Positions 58,491 through 64,000 of a stretch of DNA of 64,000 nucleotides are shown here, in pieces. A program made the position numbers and the translations under genes. The DNA is from Phycisphaeraceae bacterium. Its GTDB lineage: Bacteria > Planctomycetota > Phycisphaerae > Phycisphaerales > Phycisphaeraceae. Positions within the stretch are counted from its first letter, which is position 1. Every line of letters begins with the position of its first letter. Where the stretch lies: NCBI GenBank assembly GCA_002716625.1, contig PBAS01000007.1, forward strand, positions 1 through 64,000, read 5' to 3'. The notes under the pieces were generated by a model. It was given only the letters and a program-made list of their open reading frames with translations. It was not told where the DNA came from and did no database searches.

Positions 58491-60158
58491 TTAAGCCGCT
58501 TTCTTCGCTGGAGCTTCATTAATTAGCTTGAGGCGGTAGAAGTAATCTTCACCGTCATACGGGTGGATTTCACCGTAAGCCAATTCATAAAGTGTGTTGC
58601 TTGCTACAAGGTTCTTACCGATGCTGTGCGTGTACATCGTTGCAGCGATTGCGTCACCTGCTACGTAGCCTGCTTCTGAGTGAGAATCACCACGGCCATA
58701 ACAAAGCATTTCCATGGTGCCGATAACCACCGGTGCTTCGTACACTTTCCACATGCCAAATAGACGGCCTGCGTAGTGAATAGAGTTCTTCTGACGGTAG
58801 TTTGATGGAGTCACAAAGTATGGTGCGCCAAGCGTTTTCAGGATGTTCGCCGCTTGGGTGCCTGCGAAGATGCCGCGTAGGCCTGTTGTCTTCGTTTGTT
58901 GCAGGATCTTCGTAGAAATGTTCAGTAGCACTTCGTTTAGGCGCTCACGGTGCAGTTTCCAGTCTTCACCAGCTTCTACGTACAGGTTGAACGTTTCTTC
59001 ACGCTTACAAGAGAAATTCATATCGTTTAGGTGGCGAACTGATTTCTCTGCCGCTAGCGTGTTACGCATGTGAGACGTTTGCATTGACTTGATATCAATT
59101 TTGAATTCACGTTGCATTGTGAACATTGCTTGAATCGTTGCATCTGCAGCTACCGCGTTTTGACGTGGGCGCAGCGTCATTGAATCCATTTCATGTTCGA
59201 TAGTCGGGATAAGCTCTGGCTTCTTCTCGATATCGACTTCAAACTCAGCGTGAAGCTCAACACCTGTTGGTAGAGCTGTAGCCGACGCCGTAGTCACATC
59301 GATCTTGCCTTTCACGTAATCCACGTCACAGTTGAATACGATCTCTTCGCCAGACTGCAGCTTGTACTTGCCGCTCATCATGCCGCCTTTCGAATCCATA
59401 TCGCGACAAACGCGCTTACGGTCAACGAATAGAGACACTGACGTCTTAGTGAATGGGATTTCAAAGTCTGTGTGTTTGAGATCCGTTTTCGTACTGAACG
59501 TGAATTTCTTCTTAGAGCCGTCTGGGCGTTGACCGGCTGCGAACTCATAACGTTGGCGCATTGACGTGTACTGGCCAACCGTTGTTTGGTCGATTTCAGT
59601 ACCCACTTGGAAGTCACCGAAGTTAGAGCCTGTTTTACGGTACACTTTGAAGATCTCAACTTCGGTCGTGTTTGCAGGCATCATCGTTACTGCGTCTAGT
59701 GTTGCTGTTTCTAGCAATACAGGAAGAACGATACCCACCATACGAGCGCGAATTTCGACACCTTCTGACGTTGATAGTGACTGGCCAATCGACTCAAGCA
59801 TCATTTGACCCATGTTGCCGGAATTTGAACGGCCCTCTAGGCCCATCATGTTTTCCATTGTGCTGTACGCACTTGCTAACACTTCGTCGCGAGGCAGCTC
59901 ACCGTGAGATTTTTCGTACTCACGTAGTGCCGACTGCATGCCCGAAACAATACCGATGGATTGATCTTGAGTTAGGCCTGAAAGCATTGAGTCTTTGCTG
60001 ATCGCTTCCAGCATTGCGTCTGCACGCTCGCCATCGTCTGTTAGAAAGACGCCGGTTTGCGCGTTGAATTGCGAATCAAGACATAACGCACGCATAGATT
60101 GACTTAGCTCTGCGATTTTGGAAATTCGCTTGTTAAATGATTCTTTTTTATCTGACAT
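58491..60158 (-). CDS. Major capsid protein with cleaved prosequence
   Basis: 555 residues, T4 gp23-like in layout: an N-terminal delta/prosequence ending at MMLES (119-123) and likely cut after Glu122; an earlier site MLEA is at 49-52. The mature part begins SIGQSLSTSEGVEIRARMVG, then GIVLPVLLETATLDAVTMMP. A long E-loop/P-domain region, DSMTLRPRQNAVAADATIQA, and TTGLRGIFAGTQAANILKTL follow. The promoter upstream (TTTAAC at 60224-60229, TAATGT at 60202-60207) carries the recurrent dyad. It forms the icosahedral shell. Confidence 0.9.
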   Translation of the reverse strand: MSDKKESFNKRISKIAELSQSMRALCLDSQFNAQTGVFLTDDGERADAMLEAISKDSMLSGLTQDQSIGIVSGMQSALREYEKSHGELPRDEVLASAYSTMENMMGLEGRSNSGNMGQMMLESIGQSLSTSEGVEIRARMVGIVLPVLLETATLDAVTMMPANTTEVEIFKVYRKTGSNFGDFQVGTEIDQTTVGQYTSMRQRYEFAAGQRPDGSKKKFTFSTKTDLKHTDFEIPFTKTSVSLFVDRKRVCRDMDSKGGMMSGKYKLQSGEEIVFNCDVDYVKGKIDVTTASATALPTGVELHAEFEVDIEKKPELIPTIEHEMDSMTLRPRQNAVAADATIQAMFTMQREFKIDIKSMQTSHMRNTLAAEKSVRHLNDMNFSCKREETFNLYVEAGEDWKLHRERLNEVLLNISTKILQQTKTTGLRGIFAGTQAANILKTLGAPYFVTPSNYRQKNSIHYAGRLFGMWKVYEAPVVIGTMEMLCYGRGDSHSEAGYVAGDAIAATMYTHSIGKNLVASNTLYELAYGEIHPYDGEDYFYRLKLINEAPAKKAA

Positions 60159-60445
60159 GAAATAAACCTTAGTTACTTTTTAAAAAAGCTGTTCGGAATG
60201 AACATTAGCCACCTGCATGCGGCGTTAAAATTGTTCAATTTCCGATAGTAATTAAGATTTAAACTGAAAAAAATAGCCCGATTTTGTGCTTTAACTTATT
60301 GTAATTAAAAGAAAAGTTAACAAAAGGTAGGGGTTGATTAACAGGTAACTGTGAGAGGGGGTTTGATGGCTGATCGGATGACGATGAGGTTTTTAGATGT
60401 GGGCGGGGAACCCTGATTAAAAAAATCAAAAAAAAAATTACGAGA
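60159..60445. other. AT-rich intergenic region, no gene seen
   Basis: A 287-base gap between capsid and holin. It holds the capsid promoter/operator (60191-60229), a CGGGGAAC octamer (60404-60411) and long A and T runs (60420-60440). No open frame is credible. Confidence 0.7.
60191..60229 (-). promoter_or_regulatory. Capsid promoter with TTCSGAA operator
   Basis: Minus strand TTTAAC (60224-60229), 16-base spacer, TAATGT (60202-60207), then after two bases ATTCCGAAC (60191-60199) over the expected transcription start. Confidence 0.6.
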
Positions 60446-60787
60446 TTAGAGCGTACCCGCAATAATGCCGACAAGGTGCTCTAAGAGCTCAGCAGAATCG
60501 ATAGCTGCATCTGGGAGTTCGATACCCATAAACGCTGCCGCGATATCACGGATCACCCAGTTATAAACGCCAGTGATGGCCAAGGCCCACATGATCGCTG
60601 CGCGGCCTGTTCGTGCCAGTGGGTTGTTGCTCAGTGATGCGATGAGCTCCATTTTGACATGGAACTGTTGGCGCTCTTCGTCAGACGTGAACCATGAGTC
60701 ACCAAGTTCTTTGGTTTCTCGGATCACCTTGCTTAGTGAGTTGTTCGTGCCAAATAGGCCACCTAGTTTACCTAGTAGTGCTTTCAT
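60446..60787 (-). CDS. Holin-like protein (3TM GTA-type)
   Basis: 113 residues. An N-terminal basic, amphipathic segment (MKALLGKLGGLFGTNNSLSK), then two or three hydrophobic stretches (RAAIMWALAITGVYNWVIRD, HLVGIIAGTL). It resembles the three-TM holins that release gene-transfer agents and phages. It overlaps the amidase by 4 bases (coupled). It is a second holin candidate in this genome besides the lambda-S-like one; one may be a phase- or target-specific holin. Confidence 0.65.
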   Translation of the reverse strand: MKALLGKLGGLFGTNNSLSKVIRETKELGDSWFTSDEERQQFHVKMELIASLSNNPLARTGRAAIMWALAITGVYNWVIRDIAAAFMGIELPDAAIDSAELLEHLVGIIAGTL

Positions 60788-61335
60788 TGTGTTACCTCGT
60801 TTAGTACATGGTCGGCCAGCGCTCCAGCGATCACATTAGCTAGCTGCTCGCGTAGCGTAAGGCCCAGTTTTAAAGACTCATCATTTGAGAGAAAGAACGG
60901 CTCCAGAATCACCGCTGGCATGGCGGTTTTCTTTAGGAAGTACCAACCTCGATCCCCTTTCTTAATAGCCTTAAGGCCACGGTTTCGCTCATTGAGTAAG
61001 CCGTGAATTGGTGTCTGTAGTCGTGCTGCTAACGCTTTGCTGGCCTTGGATGTGTGCCAGTGCAACGTTTCAGCCCCTTTGGCGTTTTTGTTCTTCGCGC
61101 CGTTACAGTGAAGCTCGATAGCAAAGTCAGCGTTGGTGGCATTTACGTCTTTCACCATGCCGCTATAGCTTGAGCCTCGATACATGATGATCGGACGGAC
61201 ATTGCGGCTATGTAGACGCTCGGCAATGTGACCCGCCAATACATGGTTGAAGTCATATTCGTTCATTTCGGCGTTCGGGTTGTAACAACCGCCGTCAGCA
61301 TGACTATGACCCACAACGATACAAACAGTTTTCAT
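60784..61335 (-). CDS. N-acetylmuramoyl-L-alanine amidase (endolysin)
   Basis: 183 residues, Amidase_3 family. The zinc ligands and catalytic Glu are in their usual order: His10 (IVVGHS), Glu26 (MNEYDF), His76 (AIELHCNGA) and Glu145 (PAVILEPFFLSN). It cuts the amide bond between MurNAc and L-alanine. There is no signal peptide, so export needs the holin that follows. The promoter has TATACT (61372-61377) and the recurrent operator at 61361-61369. No cell-wall-binding domain is present. Confidence 0.9.
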   Translation of the reverse strand: MKTVCIVVGHSHADGGCYNPNAEMNEYDFNHVLAGHIAERLHSRNVRPIIMYRGSSYSGMVKDVNATNADFAIELHCNGAKNKNAKGAETLHWHTSKASKALAARLQTPIHGLLNERNRGLKAIKKGDRGWYFLKKTAMPAVILEPFFLSNDESLKLGLTLREQLANVIAGALADHVLNEVTQ

Positions 61336-61353
61336 GTTAAGTCTCTTTTAAGG

Positions 61354-61381
61354 TTGCGTTGTTCGGAATAGAGTATATAAT
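61354..61381 (+). promoter_or_regulatory. Divergent promoter sharing an operator with the lysis promoter
   Basis: Plus strand TTGCGT (61354-61359), 16-base spacer, TATAAT (61376-61381). The dyad GTTCGGAAT (61361-61369) lies in the spacer. The same dyad lies 2 bases downstream of the minus-strand TATACT (61372-61377) that drives the amidase. Confidence 0.6.
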
Positions 61382-61387
61382 CCCAAT

Positions 61388-61469
61388 CTCCTAGACATCC
61401 TTAATTAAGATATTTTCAGTTCCATGCTAACGGTTCTTTAGCCAAGCCTAACCCGCTTGGCTTTTTTTT
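61388..61469 (+). ncRNA. Candidate small RNA, about 82 nt
   Basis: A perfect -10 (TATAAT) upstream predicts a start near 61388, and a textbook terminator ends it: GCCAAGC (61441-61447), 7-base loop, GCTTGGC (61455-61461), eight T residues. No open frame is present. The RNA would be on the strand opposite to all neighbouring genes and would overlap only the last codon of the gene at 61468. Confidence 0.55.
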
Positions 61470-61470
61470 A
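61441..61470 (+). terminator. Terminator of the candidate small RNA
   Basis: A perfect 7-bp stem GCCAAGC/GCTTGGC with a 7-base loop and eight T residues on the plus strand only. It ends plus-strand transcription, although no plus-strand gene is present. Confidence 0.85.
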
Positions 61471-61812
61471 TTCTGCGTTTTCTACCTCAAACCCATTTCT
61501 TTTAAAATAAGTCTTTGTTGACGCCAGCGTCTTGTATGGAATCTCAAATGATGCCGAAACATTCCGGTTGTTAAACAGGTAAAAAATGCCACCTTTCTCG
61601 CTTGGTGAGACTCGAACCTCATCAAAAATCACATGCACCAAAGGACTTTTAAACATGGCCTTACCTGATTCGGTGTAGTTCTTGATTACAATAAAGCTAC
61701 GGTTTGTGTATGCCTTGCAGTAATAATTGAATGCCATGTATGCAGCGAATAAGGCTGCAGTGGTAGCAATAGCAAGGATATACGATGGAATAGTAATTAC
61801 CGTGTTAAACAT
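61468..61812 (-). CDS. Membrane-anchored protein, function unknown
   Basis: 114 residues. An N-terminal transmembrane segment (about 8-30: PSYILAIATTAALFAAYMAF) is followed by a soluble, basic beta-rich domain (VHVIFDEVRVSPSEKGGIFY, ASFEIPYKTLASTKTYFKRN). No lipobox and no Rz-like coiled coil were seen, so it is not an obvious spanin. Its own promoter has TACACT (61849-61854) plus the dyad at 61836-61845. It lies next to the lysis genes, which may hint at a lysis-control or membrane role. Confidence 0.6.
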   Translation of the reverse strand: MFNTVITIPSYILAIATTAALFAAYMAFNYYCKAYTNRSFIVIKNYTESGKAMFKSPLVHVIFDEVRVSPSEKGGIFYLFNNRNVSASFEIPYKTLASTKTYFKRNGFEVENAE

Positions 61813-61835
61813 TTCTCATCTTCTTTCATCTATTT

Positions 61836-61854
61836 GGTTCGGATTGGTAGTGTA
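61836..61854 (-). promoter_or_regulatory. Promoter with TTCSGAA-like operator
   Basis: Minus strand TACACT (61849-61854), three bases, AATCCGAACC (61836-61845). It has one mismatch to the dyad consensus. Confidence 0.5.
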
Positions 61855-61861
61855 ACAAAAC

Positions 61862-62620
61862 TCAATCTAACGGATAGACTTCTTTTACCGCATCCATGAT
61901 CGCGGGGTTGTTTAATTGATTCTCCCCTATCGTAAAGTCGACGGCCTTTTTGAAGTACGTATGTGCAGTGACACGTTCAGCGTGGGCGCTTGTGGTCATG
62001 GTCCCGATCACTCCTGCAGGCGTGGCCATGGTACCAATGAGCGGCTGCAGTTCACTGGCAAGGGTGGCTGCTTGGTTCTTGAGGTGTTGCGGTAGGTTAG
62101 GCTTAGAAGAGCCCCCACCACTATCACTGCCACCACTATCACTCGGCTTGGCCAAGATCCCGTTAATCTGCCCCATAAGAGACACAATTGGCGACTCTTT
62201 GGCCTTAACCGGTTTCACGGAGTTCTCCAGCGCGATTAGCTCAGACTTGCTCAAGATTGGCTGCAGGGAGGGCGCAGGCGTATCGTTGGGAATCGACTCT
62301 AACAGTCGATAGATTTCCACGCCCATGGCCACGGTGTTGAGTTCTTCTGGTTTCATGGCCAGAGCGATGTACCCATTCCAAGCATCAAGCTTACCGTGAG
62401 CGTCTGTAAGCTCACCTGACAACGATGTAATTGCGTTCGTGAGTGATTGCACACCACCAGCAACATAGTCGGCGTCATCGTCCATACACGCAGAAAACGA
62501 CGCCATCATTGCTGCCACGTCAGCCTTAATAGCTTGGCCTTTCGTTAGGTTAACGGCTTGGCCAATACCGCTACTTTTTGCAAAGCGCTTAAAACGCGCT
62601 AAATCTTTCTGTTGGATCAT
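61862..62620 (-). CDS. Tail spike-region protein, function unknown
   Basis: 252 residues. Mostly helical, with a Gly/Ser-rich linker near residue 160 (SDSGGSDSGGGSSKPN) dividing two halves. Segments include KGQAIKADVAAMMASFSACM and LASELQPLIGTMATPAGVIG. It directly follows the PAAR gene (4 bases between) and lies in the spike operon, so it may be an effector or accessory of the cell-puncturing device. No family was recognised. Confidence 0.6.
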   Translation of the reverse strand: MIQQKDLARFKRFAKSSGIGQAVNLTKGQAIKADVAAMMASFSACMDDDADYVAGGVQSLTNAITSLSGELTDAHGKLDAWNGYIALAMKPEELNTVAMGVEIYRLLESIPNDTPAPSLQPILSKSELIALENSVKPVKAKESPIVSLMGQINGILAKPSDSGGSDSGGGSSKPNLPQHLKNQAATLASELQPLIGTMATPAGVIGTMTTSAHAERVTAHTYFKKAVDFTIGENQLNNPAIMDAVKEVYPLD

Positions 62621-62624
62621 TGCC

Positions 62625-62909
62625 CTACCCTACGTTAAATCTAGGTTCGCCACTGACGACGGTATCACCACAAGCGGTACCATCACCGACTAATACAACC
62701 GGCTGGCCATATACCAGCATTTTGCTAGAGCCTAAAACCACACTGCCATGAGGCGGGGATTTTGGCTTTACGTGCGGTGCGATAGCGTGTCCGGTGGTCG
62801 CGATTGGTGAACCGTAGATCTTGAACTGGCCATTACCCCCGACAACAACGGTCGGATGGAATCCACCATGGCCAGAGGTGGTGGATCCTTGTTTTGCTGC
62901 AGCTGCCAT
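62625..62909 (-). CDS. PAAR-domain spike tip protein
   Basis: 94 residues. Repeated beta-turn modules typical of PAAR: STTSGHGGFHPTVVVGGNG, VVLGSSKMLVYGQPVVLVGD, and GTACGDTVVSGEPRFNVG, with PHVKPKSPPHGSVVLG between. His/Cys residues (TSGHGGFHP, GHAIAPH, GTACGD) are placed where PAAR proteins bind a metal at the tip. It caps the gp5-like spike encoded just upstream, as in T6SS and contractile phages. Confidence 0.85.
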   Translation of the reverse strand: MAAAAKQGSTTSGHGGFHPTVVVGGNGQFKIYGSPIATTGHAIAPHVKPKSPPHGSVVLGSSKMLVYGQPVVLVGDGTACGDTVVSGEPRFNVG

Positions 62910-62918
62910 AGCTTTTCC

Positions 62919-63680
62919 TTACTTAAAGTCGTAACTGGACGCTTTACCCGTCACATTGTTTGCTTTGAGGTTCAGACTTCCACCAGCCTCAAGATTCAAA
63001 TCACCTCCCGCTTTCACGGTGGTATCACCTCCACTTTTGAGCGTCCCATTACCGCCGCAATTGACGGAGGCATCTCCTGACACTTTGATTTCAATCTCGT
63101 TGTACTGGCCTAAGTGCTTACCGGTCGCGCTCTGGAACTGATCGCCCTCGGTGTGTATGACGCACTTACCATCGGGTGTTATCTCGATGGCGGTACCCGT
63201 GGCCACATGAGTGATGGACCAACCGCCTTGGTGCGTTTTGTGCTCGCGCAGACCTAAACGTTGGTAGAGATCATCTTTGCGGTCATACGCTGGTGGCGTA
63301 GGTTCTCCAGCTGAACGCTTGGGTGCAAATACGGGCTCATTTACATCGTCAGGCAGGTTTGATTCATAATTTGGCGCATGATAGAGGCTGCCAGTAATGA
63401 GCGGATAGCGAGTATCACCGCCACGCGGGAACGACACCCAAACAAGATCCCCAGCTTCGACCGGTACAACATGACCAGCGCTTGGTTTTGCCCCTAGAGG
63501 GAGTCGAAACTCAGCAAAAGGGAGATCCTTATCGGGGATATCATCCCAGAGCTTAAGCAAGCGAATTGACACCATGTACAGGCCTTTGGGATGGACCACA
63601 TCCACGACTTTAGCTTGGTAATCGCCTATTAGCCGGTTGGTTACGTTCGTGCGCTTTTGGTTTGAGTAATCATCACTCAT
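62919..63680 (-). CDS. Baseplate spike protein (gp5/VgrG-like)
   Basis: 253 residues. The N-terminal OB-fold (GDYQAKVVDVVHPKGLYMVS, AGDLVWVSFPRGGDTRYPLI) and a C-terminal beta-helix with regular repeats (GDASVNCGGNGTLKSGGDTT, VKAGGDLNLEAGGSLNLKAN) are those of gp5/VgrG-type trimeric spikes. There is no central lysozyme domain, unlike T4 gp5. Its start overlaps the stop of the preceding gene as ATGA. It supports the PAAR tip made by the next gene. Confidence 0.85.
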   Translation of the reverse strand: MSDDYSNQKRTNVTNRLIGDYQAKVVDVVHPKGLYMVSIRLLKLWDDIPDKDLPFAEFRLPLGAKPSAGHVVPVEAGDLVWVSFPRGGDTRYPLITGSLYHAPNYESNLPDDVNEPVFAPKRSAGEPTPPAYDRKDDLYQRLGLREHKTHQGGWSITHVATGTAIEITPDGKCVIHTEGDQFQSATGKHLGQYNEIEIKVSGDASVNCGGNGTLKSGGDTTVKAGGDLNLEAGGSLNLKANNVTGKASSYDFK

Positions 63681-63958
63681 AAGTTCTTTACTCCAAGCTC
63701 AATACGGCACTGGTACCGGTTGCCCTTTTGGTAGTGTGTGACACGGTTGATGATCTGCAGCTCTGGCATGGATTCATCAACTTCACTTTGTGGTAACTGC
63801 TTGTGAAGAATCACAGAGCACACAGCGATAGGTTTAAATTGAGTGTGACCGGTTAGCTCAACATCAATCACTGGGATGATGCCTATTGACTGGTTGTTGA
63901 GTGCCTTGATTTGGTTCACGCTGATCAACGTTGCTGGGCCGGTACCGGATTCACTCAT
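63677..63958 (-). CDS. Small baseplate hub-linked protein
   Basis: 93 residues, beta-rich (ISVNQIKALNNQSIGIIPVI, LQIINRVTHYQKGNRYQCRI). No family was recognised. It precedes the spike gene with ATGA overlap and follows a truncated frame, so it belongs to the hub operon. A role in hub or spike assembly is suggested by place only. Confidence 0.55.
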   Translation of the reverse strand: MSESGTGPATLISVNQIKALNNQSIGIIPVIDVELTGHTQFKPIAVCSVILHKQLPQSEVDESMPELQIINRVTHYQKGNRYQCRIELGVKNL

Positions 63959-63963
63959 ACCTG

Positions 63964-64000
63964 TTACCGTGTCCCACGTAGCGTAATTTCGGTTGAGAAC
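63964..64000 (-). CDS. 3' end of a hub-like gene (partial)
   Basis: Only 12 codons are visible, ending FSTEITLRGTR before a TAA at 63964-63966. Such an ending is common in baseplate hub proteins. A second frame (ending at 63951-63953 with NRYE) is also open, so which frame is real cannot be settled here. Confidence 0.3.
   Translation of the reverse strand, partial: FSTEITLRGTR

Noticed and set aside
60259-60474. Minus-strand 71-residue frame in the gap before the capsid gene.
   Set aside because: It begins inside the holin gene and has no ribosome site; its AT-rich composition makes long frames likely by chance.
61967-62300. LLES-like sequence in the 252-residue spike-region protein as a maturation site.
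   Set aside because: Only one copy in a protein not expected in the prohead; likely chance.
1-64000. tRNA or rRNA genes.
   Set aside because: No cloverleaf with conserved GTTC-type arm and acceptor was recognised, though a dedicated scan was not run.

Overview
The window reads as most of a phage-plasmid: a temperate, T4/P1-type contractile-tailed phage genome that also carries a complete plasmid replication and partition cassette. The host is probably a Vibrionaceae member or close relative. That is inferred from the SSB, which is close in sequence to chromosomal Vibrio SSBs as I remember them, and from the moderate base composition. No integrase was recognised, while Rep, two iteron clusters, a DnaA box, ParA and ParB are all present, so plasmid maintenance is the likely lysogenic state.

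Layout. (1) 1-9.2 kb: early/regulatory genes, mostly on the minus strand: two HU/IHF-type proteins, a short basic possible RHH protein, a VRR-NUC nuclease, a Lar-like restriction-alleviation protein, small zinc and HTH proteins, a coiled-coil protein, SSB, an XRE-type HTH and several unknown genes. (2) 9.2-11.9 kb: maturation protease/scaffold and portal. (3) 12.3-19.6 kb: a giant DarB-like methylase-helicase and a companion gene, on the plus strand. (4) 19.7-23.6 kb: Rep_3 initiator, iteron origin and parAB. (5) 23.7-31.0 kb: DdrB-like polyvalent protein, small genes and DarA-like internal proteins. (6) 31.1-31.8 kb: a lambda-S-like holin and a coupled gene, in an order resembling P1 lydA-lydB-darA. 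(7) 31.9-44.8 kb: four long tail-fibre genes, including LamG-lectin and RCC1-like propeller tips. (8) 44.8-56 kb: baseplate wedge, tape measure, assembly chaperone and tubes. (9) 55.8-60.2 kb: core protein, sheath, an HhH protein and major capsid. (10) 60.4-64 kb: second holin, amidase, PAAR spike, gp5-like spike and hub.

How it fits together. Rep, the iterons and ParAB would maintain the element. The Dar/Ddr/Lar set would protect incoming DNA from restriction. Structural genes sit in long, tightly packed minus-strand operons separated by clear intrinsic terminators.

Beyond the genes I see two dispersed DNA-motif systems. One is a perfect palindrome with core TTTCGCATGCGAAA, next to almost every gene of the two Dar blocks and seen nowhere else. 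The other is an imperfect dyad (R)TTCSGAAY that repeatedly overlaps the predicted transcription start just after -10 boxes, including capsid, lysis and early genes; I propose it is the phage's own operator. A strong candidate small RNA (61388-61469, plus strand) shares one of these operators with the lysis promoter. Repeated hydrophobic-hydrophobic-Glu-Ser/Ala motifs in the capsid, portal, scaffold, core and DarA-like proteins look like maturation-protease sites.

All functional assignments come from reading the sequence and knowledge of the families; no searches were run.
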